Shown: positions 24,327 to 32,841 of the stretch, in pieces | How positions within the stretch are numbered: the first letter of the stretch is position 1 | Layout of the letters: the number at the start of each line of letters is the position of its first letter | Translations under genes and position numbers: made by a program | NCBI GenBank assembly: GCA_029202985.1 | Contig: CP119316.1 | Coordinates: 1,116,001-1,180,000, forward strand | Length of the DNA: 64,000 nucleotides | Reading direction: 5' to 3' | Source of the DNA: Candidatus Andeanibacterium colombiense | GTDB lineage: Bacteria > Pseudomonadota > Alphaproteobacteria > Sphingomonadales > Sphingomonadaceae | Notes under the pieces: generated by a model | What the model was told of the DNA's origin: nothing | Seen by the model: only the letters and a program-made list of their open reading frames with translations | The model's database searches: none

Positions 24327-25429
24327 TCGGCGGCGAGTGCGAGATCGCCAGCGATGAATTCGTCGGTCAGACGGGCAGCCACGTCATCCGTGAACTGCTG
24401 CGCCGGATGCTTGCAGTAGAAGGCCGAGGGGCCGACCAACGCACCGGCGATGCCGCGATCCAGGCCGAGCTTGCAACAACGAATCGCGTCGAGCGAAACC
24501 GCGGCCGAGTTCGGGCTGTCTTCGACCGACAGGCGGACTTCGATGTTCATCGGAACGTCGCCGAACAGCGTGCCTTCCATGCGCAGGAAGCATAGCTTGT
24601 TGTCGTTGAGCCAAGGGATGTAATCGCTCGGGCCGACGTGGATGTTCTCATCCGCCAGGCGCTCGGCCAGCAGGGCCTGAACCGCTTCGGTCTTCGATTC
24701 CTTCTTCGACGAAAGCCGCGCGCGGTCCGCCATATTGAGGAAGTCGGTGTTGCCGCCGGTGTTGAGCTGGTAGGTGTGCTGCACCGGAACGCCGCGCTGG
24801 GCGAACAGATTGGCGAGCGCACGGTGGACGATGGTCGCGCCGAGCTGCGCCTTGATGTCGTCACCGACGATCGGCAGGCCCTTGGCGATGAACTTCGCTT
24901 CCCACACCGGGTCGCTGGCGATGAACACCGGCATGCAGTTGACCACGCCGACGCCCGCCTCGAGTGCGCATTCCATATAGAAATGCACCGCTTCGATCGA
25001 ACCGACCGGAAGGTAGTTCACCAGCACATCGGCGCCCGAATCCTTCAGCGCGGCGATGATCGCGGCTTTATCGGCCTGCGGAGCGTTCGAAACGCGGAAG
25101 CTGCGTTCGGCAGCGACGCTTTCCATGTGGCCGGCGACGCCGTCCAGCACGGTACCCATGATCACCTTGCCGCCGGTGGGCGCGATGTCGGGTGCGAAGA
25201 CTGCGGTGCAGTTCGGAGCGGCGAAAATCGCATCCGCGATGTCGAGCCCGACCTTGCGTTCGTCAACATCGATGCCGAGCACGAATTGCAGATCGGTAGG
25301 GCCGTAGCCGCCGATCGTTTCGTGGATGAGGCCGGTCGGAGCGTTGTTCGAACCGTAATAGGTAACGCCTTGAACCAGCGAGCTTGCGCAGTTTCCGACG
25401 CCGAGAATTGCGACCTTGATAGGAACCAT
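24323..25429 (-). CDS. ino1: Inositol-3-phosphate synthase
   Basis: This 368-residue protein from the ATG at 25429 is of the short actinobacterial type. It has the NAD-binding loop VAILGVGNCASSLVQGV, the catalytic-region motifs NYLPVGSIEAVHFY and QLNTGGNTDFLNM, and SPNSAAVSLDAIRCCKLGLDR (shown in part). It isomerises glucose-6-phosphate to 1L-myo-inositol-1-phosphate (D-3) through an NAD redox cycle. It is the first gene of the run with the nucleotidyltransferase and glycosyltransferase. The upstream in-frame ATG at 25489 would add 20 residues before the Rossmann strand and is rejected. Confidence 0.93.
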   Translation of the reverse strand: MVPIKVAILGVGNCASSLVQGVTYYGSNNAPTGLIHETIGGYGPTDLQFVLGIDVDERKVGLDIADAIFAAPNCTAVFAPDIAPTGGKVIMGTVLDGVAGHMESVAAERSFRVSNAPQADKAAIIAALKDSGADVLVNYLPVGSIEAVHFYMECALEAGVGVVNCMPVFIASDPVWEAKFIAKGLPIVGDDIKAQLGATIVHRALANLFAQRGVPVQHTYQLNTGGNTDFLNMADRARLSSKKESKTEAVQALLAERLADENIHVGPSDYIPWLNDNKLCFLRMEGTLFGDVPMNIEVRLSVEDSPNSAAVSLDAIRCCKLGLDRGIAGALVGPSAFYCKHPAQQFTDDVAARLTDEFIAGDLALAAE

Positions 25430-25673
25430 TGATATCTGCCCAGAGAAAGTGAGTGGTGACGCGTTCACAGAACTAACCGAAAAGGTCAAGAATCCATTGC
25501 CATTCCGTAATCAGCTTTTCACAATGCAATGCATGCCCACAAGCCGTTCTGAGCCCCAGCGCGCCCGTCGATCTCCGTCCACCTTCGTTGCGGCGGCGCC
25601 CGATTCACGGGTCCAAACGGAGCAATGCGCCATCGGCCTTTGAAAATTGCTGCGCGATGAATAGAAGCCCCCC

Positions 25674-26621
25674 ATGGTAACCGTATCGACATCCGTTGGC
25701 CATCCGGCTGCAACAATGAACGCGAAGCGCCCGCCCGAAGTCGAGGGCTGGCTGAACATGCATATCTATCACCCGCTGTCGAACCGGCTGGCGGTGCTGC
25801 TGCGGCCTACCGGCGTTACTCCGAACATGGTCTCGGTGGCGGGTTTCGCATCCATCTGCGCGGCGGGGGCCGCCTATACCGGCCTGGCATGGCCAGTCTC
25901 GGCCGCGCTCGGCTTCCTGCTCCACGTCTCATGGCACGTGATCGACGGCGCCGACGGCGCGCTGGCCCGGATGACCGGCAAGGCCTCGGCGATCGGCGAG
26001 CTGGTCGACGGTCTGTGCGATTATGCCGGCCACGTGGTGTTGTACGTTATGCTGGCGTCGTTCCTCGCCGACTGGATCGGCGGCTGGGCGTGGGTGGCGG
26101 CGACCTGTGCCGGCGCATCGCACATCATCCAGGCCAACCACACCGAGAGCGAGCGGCGAATCTACCGCTGGTGGGCCTACGGCACCGGCTGGATCGGCCA
26201 AGCGCAACAGGCCGGCGGCAACATGTTCGGCATGTTCGGGGGACGCAACTGGATCACGCTGGCGTTCGGCTGGCTGGTCTATCCCTATCTCTGGCTGTCT
26301 CGGGTGATGAACCCGAACTCCGCCGAGATCGACGCCGCGCTGGCCGCCGCCGCGCGGGATCCCGCGCTGCTGGAACGGATGCGCACAATCGTCCGCGATG
26401 AGGCCAAGGCCGCGGTACTCTTCCAGCATCTCGTCGGCCCGAACCCGCGGGCGATCGTGCTCGGGATAGCAATGGCATTCGGTAGCCCGCTGTGGTTCTT
26501 CCTGTTCACGGTTGGACCACAGAACGTGATGCTGGCGCTTTCGGTCCACACCCACCACGCGATGAACCGCCGGGTGGCAAGGCGGCTGCAGGCTGAACTG
26601 GCGGCCCCGGGTTTTTCCTGA
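25674..26621 (+). CDS. CDP-alcohol phosphotransferase, second copy
   Basis: This 315-residue inner-membrane protein has the full active-site signature: D91, D94, G95, A98, R99, G108, D112, D116. About six hydrophobic helices surround it, and a charged soluble segment lies at ~215-255. It is divergent from the inositol-phosphate synthase with a 244-base gap, so the two promoters face each other. The family joins a CDP-activated head group to an acceptor, or a CDP-lipid to an alcohol. With CDP-inositol as the likely donor, it could make an inositol phosphodiester. The start may be the ATG at 25674 or at 25716; neither has a strong ribosome site. Confidence 0.85.
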   Translation: MVTVSTSVGHPAATMNAKRPPEVEGWLNMHIYHPLSNRLAVLLRPTGVTPNMVSVAGFASICAAGAAYTGLAWPVSAALGFLLHVSWHVIDGADGALARMTGKASAIGELVDGLCDYAGHVVLYVMLASFLADWIGGWAWVAATCAGASHIIQANHTESERRIYRWWAYGTGWIGQAQQAGGNMFGMFGGRNWITLAFGWLVYPYLWLSRVMNPNSAEIDAALAAAARDPALLERMRTIVRDEAKAAVLFQHLVGPNPRAIVLGIAMAFGSPLWFFLFTVGPQNVMLALSVHTHHAMNRRVARRLQAELAAPGFS

Positions 26622-26632
26622 ACTGCACGCGC

Positions 26633-26657
26633 CTGAACCGCAGGGGGGCGAGTTCAG
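26633..26657. terminator. Inverted repeat between convergent genes
   Basis: CTGAAC (26633-26638) and GTTCAG (26652-26657) flank a G-rich 13-base centre, right after the CDP-alcohol transferase stop and touching the stop of the convergent small gene. It may help to terminate both transcripts. There is no T-tract. Confidence 0.25.
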
Positions 26658-26947
26658 CCGGCGTTGCGGCGACGCGTTTCCCAACCCTTCTTGGCCGCTG
26701 CCGAGCGCGACGCGGACGATTGGCTCGATCCACCGATCCGGCCGCCCCTGCGTGAGGACGCGTGATTCTCGCGTTTACCGCGGCCCGAACCCGACAGCTT
26801 GCCGCCGCCCGATTCCGTGTTGACCGTGGCCCAGGCGCGGCTCTCAGCCTCCTTTTTGCTCACGCCGCGATTTTCGTAGCCCTTCTCGATATGCTCGGCC
26901 TTGCGCTTTTGCTTGTCGGTGTAGCTGCTCTTGTCGCCCTGCGGCAT
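26654..26947 (-). CDS. Small basic KGG-like protein (often annotated as plasmid stabilisation protein)
   Basis: This 97-residue hydrophilic protein has the N-terminal pattern SSYTDKQKRKAEHIEKGYEN, then SKKEAESRAWATVNTESGGG, and a Ser/Arg/Gly-rich tail ending AAKKGWETRRRNAG. Similar short proteins are widespread in alphaproteobacteria and are labelled plasmid stabilisation or stress proteins without proof of function. It has no signal peptide. The ATG at 26947 follows AAGGAGAG, a strong ribosome site; a longer frame upstream is not supported. It sits beside topoisomerase IB in what looks like a stress-related block. Confidence 0.75.
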   Translation of the reverse strand: MPQGDKSSYTDKQKRKAEHIEKGYENRGVSKKEAESRAWATVNTESGGGKLSGSGRGKRENHASSRRGGRIGGSSQSSASRSAAAKKGWETRRRNAG

Positions 26948-27014
26948 TTTGGCTCTCCTTGAGTTGTTTTGATGCCGGAGAAACCCGCTGCCACAGGGCG
27001 GTTTCCGCCCAACC

Positions 27015-27251
27015 TCAGCCGGGCGCGCCAGACTGCCCGGTTTGCGCGCCGGATCGTCCGACCTCCCAATAGCCGATCTCGCTGCGGCGAATCGTGCACA
27101 GCTTCTCCGCATCACTCCACAGCTCGGCGTTGCGGCGCGCGCTTTCGCTATGCGCGATGGTGAGCGCCTCGGCCGCATCGTCAGCGTCGAATTCGACGAT
27201 CTTGGCTTCGCCGTAGGCATCCTCCGAGAAGACGAGCTGGTAGGTGTGCAT
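27015..27251 (-). CDS. Small hypothetical protein coupled to topoisomerase IB
   Basis: This 78-residue acidic protein (MHTYQLVFSEDAYGEAKIVE at the start) has no signal peptide or membrane segment and ends with a Gly/Gln-rich tail. Its ATG shares one base with the topoisomerase stop (TGATG) and follows AGGAG, so it is translationally coupled to the topoisomerase. I do not recognise the family. The sequence FDADDAAEALTIAHSES looks like a short alpha/beta fold with surface charge. The real gene is this short form; a longer frame continuing into the topoisomerase is a shadow. Confidence 0.7.
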   Translation of the reverse strand: MHTYQLVFSEDAYGEAKIVEFDADDAAEALTIAHSESARRNAELWSDAEKLCTIRRSEIGYWEVGRSGAQTGQSGAPG

Positions 27252-28231
27252 CACTTGCTCCTGCTGGATTTGCGATCGATGAAGGCGAGAAAGCCGCGCT
27301 CCCCAGAGGTCAGCCAGCGGGTCGCGCGGGGGAGCCGGGCCGGCAGCTTGCGGCCGTTCCCGGTGCGTGCGAGCTCGACCAACGCCGGATGGACATAGGA
27401 TTTGCGGGCGATCGCCGGGGTATTGCCGAGGTGCTCGGAGACATGGGCCAGCATGCCCTTGAGCCGCGGCCCTTCCTCCTGCTCCATCAGATATTCGAAC
27501 GCGAGCACGCTCGCGCGCCAGGTGCGGAAATCCTTGGCGGTGTAGCCCTCGCCCATCGTTTCGTGGATGTAGGCGTTGACGTCGGACGAGTGGATCGGGT
27601 GGAAATCGCCGTCCTCGCCCTGGTACTGGAACAGGTTCTGGCCCGGCAGTTCCTGCACCTGCCGCACAAAGCGAATCAGCCGCCGGTCGGTCACGGTCAG
27701 GGTGCATTGCTTGCCCGACTTGGCCTTGAACTGAAGGCACAGCCGGTTGCCGGTCAACCGCGCATGCTTGCGGCGCAGCGTGGTCGCCCCGAAACTGCCG
27801 TTCGCCTTGGTATAGCTCTCATTGCCGATGCGGATACGCCCGCTGTCGAGCAGGCGCACGACCGACGCGACCGCGCGCTCGGGGGTCAGCCCACGCTTGC
27901 CGAGGTCCTTCTCCACCCGCGCGCGAATCTTCGGCAGATCGTGCCCGAACGCCGCGCAGCCGCCGAACTTGCGGTTGTCACGCCGGGCGGTGAACGCGGG
28001 ATTATAGCGATACTGTTTTCGCCCCCGCGCATCGTAGCCGATCGCCAGGATGTGCGAATCCGCATCGGCGGCGAACCATGCATTGGTATACGCCGGCGGC
28101 AGGCCGATCGAATTGAGCCGGTCGATTTCTTCGCGCGAGGTGATCCGTTCGCCGTCAGGCGTGTAATAGGCCCAGTGGCCGCGCAGCTTGCGGCGCGTGA
28201 TCGCGGGCGTGTCGGTGTTTGCATAATGCAT
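27251..28231 (-). CDS. DNA topoisomerase IB (poxvirus type)
   Basis: This 326-residue cytoplasmic enzyme has the bacterial TopIB N-terminal domain (RKLRGHWAYYTPDGERITSR) and the catalytic domain with RIRIGNESYTKANGSFG, KSGKQCTLTVTDRRL and KDFRTWRASVLA. The nucleophile Tyr279 lies in ARKSYVHPAL. It relaxes supercoils of either sign by nicking one strand. Bacterial TopIB is common in alphaproteobacteria and is often found with stress and DNA-repair genes, as here. The start at 28231 (MHYANTD) fits the family; the longer frame to 28387 has a basic non-homologous leader. Confidence 0.93.
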   Translation of the reverse strand: MHYANTDTPAITRRKLRGHWAYYTPDGERITSREEIDRLNSIGLPPAYTNAWFAADADSHILAIGYDARGRKQYRYNPAFTARRDNRKFGGCAAFGHDLPKIRARVEKDLGKRGLTPERAVASVVRLLDSGRIRIGNESYTKANGSFGATTLRRKHARLTGNRLCLQFKAKSGKQCTLTVTDRRLIRFVRQVQELPGQNLFQYQGEDGDFHPIHSSDVNAYIHETMGEGYTAKDFRTWRASVLAFEYLMEQEEGPRLKGMLAHVSEHLGNTPAIARKSYVHPALVELARTGNGRKLPARLPRATRWLTSGERGFLAFIDRKSSRSK

Positions 28232-28363
28232 GGCGGAGCGCTGAGCGGGACGGTCTCTCGAAAGGAACTCGGGCTGCAACGCACGAGATCGGAAAAAGTG
28301 TCGCGCGCAGAGAGGCTTGGCGAGCAAAGATACGCAGCCCCCGCGAATTTTCTTCGCAGCTGC

Positions 28364-28388
28364 GGAACGAGCGAGGCGCGCAACCATT
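28364..28388 (+). promoter_or_regulatory. Near-match to EcfG promoter upstream of the DUF4142 gene
   Basis: GGAAC (28364-28368) is followed after 16 bases by CATT (28385-28388), one mismatch from CGTT. Transcription would start near 28395, about 22 bases before the DUF4142 ATG at 28417. Confidence 0.4.
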
Positions 28389-28416
28389 TCAGCAGCGGGA
28401 GGATGGAGACTATCGG

Positions 28417-28959
28417 ATGATATTGCGTGCCTCTGCCCTCACACTTTCACTGCTGGCGCTAATGGCCTGCGGGTCCTCCCCTGGCGATACAGCGTCGGAC
28501 GCCAACAACGAGACGTCGACTCCGGCTCCCGCTACCACTGTTGCGGTGCAGCAATTTGTCGATACAGTGGGGGCGAGCGATTTGTACGAAACCGAGGCAG
28601 GCAGGCTCGCCCAGCACAAGGGCAGCGCGCAGGCGGTGAAGGATTTCGGTGCGATGATGGTGAAAGACCACGCGAACTCGACCGCAGATCTGAAGGCCGC
28701 GGTCGCGACCAACCCCGACCTGATGCTTTCACCTCAACTCACTGCCGACCAGCAGGCAAAGCTCGACCAACTCAAGGGCGCAAGCGGTTCCGCCTTCGAC
28801 GATGCCTACGCAATGCAGCAGGTGGCGGCGCATGAGGATGCGCTGGGGTTGCTCAAGGATTACGGCACCAGCGGGACCGAAGCCGCGTTGCGCGATTTTG
28901 CCGGCAAGGCCGCCCCGGTTGTCGCACATCATCTTGAAATGGCGAGGAAACTGCCTTGA
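28417..28959 (+). CDS. DUF4142 lipoprotein
   Basis: This 180-residue protein has a lipoprotein signal with the lipidated cysteine at position 18 (ALMAC). A Ser/Thr/Pro-rich linker follows, then a ferritin-like four-helix DUF4142 domain (~45-180: FVDTVGASDLYETEAGRLA, KDFGAMMVKDHANSTADL, YAMQQVAAHEDALGLLKDY). DUF4142 proteins are envelope proteins often induced by stress; their activity is not established. The stop overlaps the TTG start of the next gene by 4 bases, so it heads an operon with a glycosyltransferase and an amylo-1,6-glucosidase-like protein. A near-EcfG promoter lies just upstream. Confidence 0.88.
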   Translation: MILRASALTLSLLALMACGSSPGDTASDANNETSTPAPATTVAVQQFVDTVGASDLYETEAGRLAQHKGSAQAVKDFGAMMVKDHANSTADLKAAVATNPDLMLSPQLTADQQAKLDQLKGASGSAFDDAYAMQQVAAHEDALGLLKDYGTSGTEAALRDFAGKAAPVVAHHLEMARKLP

Positions 28960-30086
28960 ACGTACCCATCCGCCGCGGTCCGCTGAAGATCGCCCAGGTC
29001 GCTCCGCTTGCCGAAAGCGTTCCGCCCAAGCTTTACGGCGGCACCGAACGGGTCGTCTCGTGGCTGTCCGAGGAGCTGGTGCGCCAGGGCCACGACGTGA
29101 CCGTCTTCGCCAGCGGCGATTCGGTGACTTCAGCGCGCCTGATCGCGGTGACCGAACAGGCGTTGCGCCTGAACCCGGCGGTCAAGGACACGCTCGGCTA
29201 TCACGTGATGATGCTCGAGGAAGTGCGCCGCCGCGCGCATGAATTCGACGTGATCCACTTCCATATCGACCTGATCCAGGCGCCATTCGAACGGACCTTG
29301 GGCATCCCCTCGCTGACTACGCTCCACGGCCGACTCGACCTGCCGGACCTCGCGCCGTTCTACCGCGCGTTCCCGGATCTTCCGCTGGTCTCGATCTCGG
29401 ACAACCAGCGCCTGCCGATGCCGCCGGTCAACTGGCTCGGCACGGTCTATCATGGTCTGCCCGAGACCTTGCTGCCGGCCAATGTCGATCCGCAGGGCGG
29501 TTACCTTGCCTTCTTGGGTCGGATTTCGCCCGAAAAGCGGCCCGATCGCGCGATCGAGATCGCCGCGCAGACCGGCGTTCCGCTCAAGATCGCGGCCAAG
29601 ATCGACAATGCCGACCGCGATTACTGGAACGAGGTGATCGCGCCGCTGGTGGAGAAACACGGCGACGTGGTCGAATTCGTGGGCGAGATCAACGATCAGC
29701 AAAAGGCCCAATTCCTCGGCAATGCGCGCGCGCTGCTGTTCCCGATCGACTGGCCCGAACCCTTTGGCCTGGTAATGATCGAGGCGATGGCCTGCGCCAC
29801 CCCGGTGATCGCGTTTCGCTGCGGCTCGGTCCCTGAAGTGATCGACCACGGAGTTTCTGGCTTCATTGTCGAAAGCGTGGCCGAAGCGGTCGGCGCGGTC
29901 GGCCGGCTGGATGAGTTGCCGCGCGAAGGCGTGCGCCATCAGTTCGAGAAGCGCTTCAGCGCCGCACGGATGGCGCGGGATTACGTCGCACTTTACGAGC
30001 GCCTGGTAGAAGAGAACCTTCACCGGGCGGACAATGTCGTGCTGTTGCACGAGCCGGAAAGGGCGCTCACACCGAGAACCGCCTGA
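28956..30086 (+). CDS. Glycosyltransferase family 4 protein
   Basis: This 376-residue GT-B enzyme has the N-terminal motif VPPKLYGGTERVVSWL, typical of a widely distributed bacterial GT4 group. HFHIDLIQAPFERTL lies in the acceptor half, and LGRISPEKRPDRAIEIA and WPEPFGLVMIEAMACATPVI in the donor half (E-x7-E glutamates present). It starts at TTG inside TTGA, overlapping the DUF4142 stop, so its translation probably depends on that gene. With the debranching-like enzyme next in the operon, a role in making or trimming a storage or stress glucan is likely. The exact product is unknown. Confidence 0.9.
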   Translation: MNVPIRRGPLKIAQVAPLAESVPPKLYGGTERVVSWLSEELVRQGHDVTVFASGDSVTSARLIAVTEQALRLNPAVKDTLGYHVMMLEEVRRRAHEFDVIHFHIDLIQAPFERTLGIPSLTTLHGRLDLPDLAPFYRAFPDLPLVSISDNQRLPMPPVNWLGTVYHGLPETLLPANVDPQGGYLAFLGRISPEKRPDRAIEIAAQTGVPLKIAAKIDNADRDYWNEVIAPLVEKHGDVVEFVGEINDQQKAQFLGNARALLFPIDWPEPFGLVMIEAMACATPVIAFRCGSVPEVIDHGVSGFIVESVAEAVGAVGRLDELPREGVRHQFEKRFSAARMARDYVALYERLVEENLHRADNVVLLHEPERALTPRTA

Positions 30087-30150
30087 GAATTGAAACGCCT
30101 GACGACGGGAGGTCATTACGGCTGAAGCGAACATAGTTGCCGCCAACGAG

Positions 30151-32346
30151 TTGTCCCCGGTCAGGGGGCCGCAGCCCGGAGCCGTCCACGACGATTATGA
30201 GATCGTCACCACCGAGTCGTTCCACGACCGGCGTCCGCGTACGCTCAAACATAACGACACCTTCGCGGTATTTGATCACAGCGGCGACATGATCAACGGC
30301 GCAGGCAGTTCGGAGGGGCTGTACCACCGCGATACGCGCCATCTCTCGCATTATTACCTGACGATCAACGGTAACATCCGCCCGATCCTGCTCAGCTCCA
30401 GCTTGCGCGACGACAACAGCGTGCTGACGATCGACGTGACCAATCCCGACATCGCGGGTGAGAACGGCGACACACTGCAGAACGATCTGCTGCACATCCG
30501 GCGGATGCGGTTCATCTCGGGATCGCGGCTCTACGACCGGATCACGCTGACCAATTACCGCGACGTTCCAGCCACGGTTTCGCTCGAACTCCATTTCGCC
30601 AGCGATTTCGCCGATCTGTTCGAAGTGCGCGGCGCGACCCGGATTCGGCGCGGCGAGCGGCTGGCGCCCGAAGTGGAGGGCGATTCGGTATTGCTCGCCT
30701 ATACCGGGCTCGACGAACTCACCCGTTCCACCCGCTTGAGCTTCTCTCCCGCCCCGACGGTGCTCGCCCGCAACCTTGCGACCTTTCGGGTCGAGTTGCA
30801 GCCGGGCGCGAACACAGTGGTGCTGGTCGAGATCGATTGCGGCAAGCCGGACGCCGAAGATTGCGACCTGCCGCTGCGCCAACGGCTGGTGCGATCCTAC
30901 CGCGACGCGCGCGAGGACTTGCGCAAGAGCTCCGGCCGAGCGACGTCGCTCGATTCTCCGAACGAGGTATTCAACCAGTCGATGAGGCGCTGCGTCGCCG
31001 ACACCTATATGCTGGTGACCGAAACGGAATACGGCCCTTATCCCTATGCCGGCATTCCGTGGTATTCGACGGTGTTCGGCCGCGATGCACTGATCACCGC
31101 GATGGAACTGCTGTGGCTTGATCCGGCAATCGCGAAGGGCGTGCTGTGCTACCTCGCGGCAAATCAGGCCGACCGGTTCGATGCCGCCTCGGACGCCGAA
31201 CCCGGCAAGATCCTGCACGAGGTCCGCTATGGCGAAATGGCGATCCTGGGCGAGGTTCCGTTCCGCCATTATTACGGCAGCATCGATTCCACCCCGCTGT
31301 TCGTGATGTTGGCGGGCCGCTATCTTGAGCGGACCAACGATGTGGAGACACTGGACGAATTGTGGCCGAACATCGCCCGCGCGCTCGAATGGATCGACGA
31401 ATTCGGCGACCGCGACAAGGACGGCTACGTCGAATACGGCCGCTATACCGAACAGGGCCTGCTTAACCAGGGCTGGAAGGACAGCCACGATTCGATCTTC
31501 CACGCCGACGGCACCATCGCCAAGGGGCCGATCGCGCTGTGCGAGGTCCAGGGCTACACCTACGGCGCCTGGCATGCCGCGGCGGCGATCCTAGAACGGC
31601 GGGGAGAGGCCGACGAAGCCGCTTTGTTCCGCGGGCGGGCGGAGGCGCTGAAGCAGAATTTCGACCGCGACTTCTTCGACGAGGAACTCGGCACTTATGT
31701 CCTCGCGCTCGATGGCGAGAAGAGACCTTGCCGGGTGCGCTCGTCCAATGCCGGGCAAGTGCTGTTCGCCGGCCTAGCGCTGCCCGAGCGGGCCGGGCGG
31801 GTCGCACATTCGTTGATGGCAGCGGGATCCTTCTCCGGCTGGGGGATTCGCACGATCGACGCGGGCGAGGCCCGCTACAACCCGATGAGCTATCACAACG
31901 GCTCGATCTGGCCGCACGACAATGCGTTGATCGGCGCCGGCTTCTCCCAATACGGCTACCGTGCGGAAACCTCGCGGATTTTCGAAGGACTTTTCGCGGC
32001 TTCGACCTATGTCGATCTGCGGCGCCTGCCTGAGCTGTTCTGCGGCTTCGTCAAACGCCCTGCCAACGGGCCGACCTTCTACCCGGTGTCCTGCATTCCG
32101 CAGGCATGGTCCGCCGCCGCGCAGCTATCGCTGGTGCAGAGCTGCCTCGGTCTTTCGATCGACGCCGAGGCCCGCCGCATCCAGTTCGACCAGCCAATGC
32201 TGCCGCCATTCGTCGACGAGCTGAAGCTGGGCAAGCTCGCGATCGGGGACGAATGGGTCGATCTGCGGCTTCAGCGCTCGGGCACCAAGGTGCTGGTAGA
32301 AGTGCTGGATCGTAAGGGCGACCTGAAGGTTGTGACTTCGATCTGA
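30151..32346 (+). CDS. Amylo-alpha-1,6-glucosidase (glycogen-debranching-like, GH family (alpha/alpha)6 barrel)
   Basis: This protein of 731 residues or slightly more has an N-terminal glycogen-debranching-associated beta domain (~10-240, LKHNDTFAVFDHSGDM, SEGLYHRDTRHLSHYY). An (alpha/alpha)6 catalytic barrel follows at ~270-715 (AGIPWYSTVFGRDALIT, GWKDSHDSIFHADG, NPMSYHNGSIWPHDNALI). The acids in GRDAL and GWKDSHD are the expected catalytic and substrate-binding residues. It hydrolyses alpha-1,6 or related branch linkages and has no signal peptide. The listed TTG start has no ribosome site. GGGAGG at 30107-30112 instead precedes an in-frame ATT at 30115, with no stop between, so the true start may be ATT, adding 12 residues (TAEANIVAANEL after the start). 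Confidence 0.9.
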   Translation: MSPVRGPQPGAVHDDYEIVTTESFHDRRPRTLKHNDTFAVFDHSGDMINGAGSSEGLYHRDTRHLSHYYLTINGNIRPILLSSSLRDDNSVLTIDVTNPDIAGENGDTLQNDLLHIRRMRFISGSRLYDRITLTNYRDVPATVSLELHFASDFADLFEVRGATRIRRGERLAPEVEGDSVLLAYTGLDELTRSTRLSFSPAPTVLARNLATFRVELQPGANTVVLVEIDCGKPDAEDCDLPLRQRLVRSYRDAREDLRKSSGRATSLDSPNEVFNQSMRRCVADTYMLVTETEYGPYPYAGIPWYSTVFGRDALITAMELLWLDPAIAKGVLCYLAANQADRFDAASDAEPGKILHEVRYGEMAILGEVPFRHYYGSIDSTPLFVMLAGRYLERTNDVETLDELWPNIARALEWIDEFGDRDKDGYVEYGRYTEQGLLNQGWKDSHDSIFHADGTIAKGPIALCEVQGYTYGAWHAAAAILERRGEADEAALFRGRAEALKQNFDRDFFDEELGTYVLALDGEKRPCRVRSSNAGQVLFAGLALPERAGRVAHSLMAAGSFSGWGIRTIDAGEARYNPMSYHNGSIWPHDNALIGAGFSQYGYRAETSRIFEGLFAASTYVDLRRLPELFCGFVKRPANGPTFYPVSCIPQAWSAAAQLSLVQSCLGLSIDAEARRIQFDQPMLPPFVDELKLGKLAIGDEWVDLRLQRSGTKVLVEVLDRKGDLKVVTSI

Positions 32347-32355
32347 GCTCTCGCC

Positions 32356-32440
32356 CGTCATTGGGAGGGGCAATGCCCCGCGGCAATCCAGAACGAAAGT
32401 GCATTCCGCCCGGGATTGCCTCGCTACGCTCGCGATGACG
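32356..32440. repeat. REP-like imperfect palindromic element
   Basis: The arm CGTCATTGGGAGGGGCAATG with GCGGCAATCCAG beyond it is mirrored by CGGGATTGCCTCGC and CTCGCGATGACG about 40 bases later. This is the form of intergenic palindromes common in alphaproteobacterial genomes. It lies between convergent genes and may act as a transcription end signal. I see no second copy in this window. Confidence 0.55.
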
Positions 32441-32452
32441 AGAGCGTTGGGG

Positions 32453-32707
32453 TCAAGCAGCGCCAGCCTTCTTCGCCGGAGCGCGCTTGCGCGCGGGCGC
32501 CTTGCGCTTGGCGGGCGCCGCGCGAACCGGCGCTTCCGCCTTGGCTTCCTTGCGGCCAATCAGCGCGCCGCCGAGGGTCAGCAGCACTGGCACGTTAAAG
32601 ATCAGCTTGCGCAGCGGCGTCGCGAGCACGCCCAGCACCAACGCGGCCGCACCTGCGGCGAGGTATGGAGCGGGAATCTCGCGAGCGATCGCACGGGCAT
32701 CAACCAT
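32453..32707 (-). CDS. Small membrane protein with Lys/Ala/Pro-rich tail
   Basis: This 84-residue protein has two hydrophobic stretches, ~14-30 (YLAAGAAALVLGVLATP) and ~36-50 (IFNVPVLLTLGGALI). A basic tail made of KAPARKRAPAKK-type repeats follows, like a histone-H1 tail. The start at 32707 is supported by AGGAGA 6 bases upstream. I do not recognise a family. The tail could bind DNA or acidic phospholipid head groups at the inner face of the membrane. The neighbours are the debranching enzyme (convergent) and LigD. Confidence 0.65.
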   Translation of the reverse strand: MVDARAIAREIPAPYLAAGAAALVLGVLATPLRKLIFNVPVLLTLGGALIGRKEAKAEAPVRAAPAKRKAPARKRAPAKKAGAA

Positions 32708-32841
32708 TGGAATTCTCCTGTTTTTGATCTTGAAGCTGCAACGCCCAGGCGGCTCACGCGCTTCACCGATCGCGCCGATGCAGGCGTGAACCGTGCTAAA
32801 CATCGGGCAGCCTGAGCTTCTCACAGTCGATCGGGAAGACG

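Noticed and set aside
26654..26947. Reading the small KGG-like protein as evidence of a plasmid
   Set aside because: The family is widespread on chromosomes and no replication, partition or transfer gene is present.
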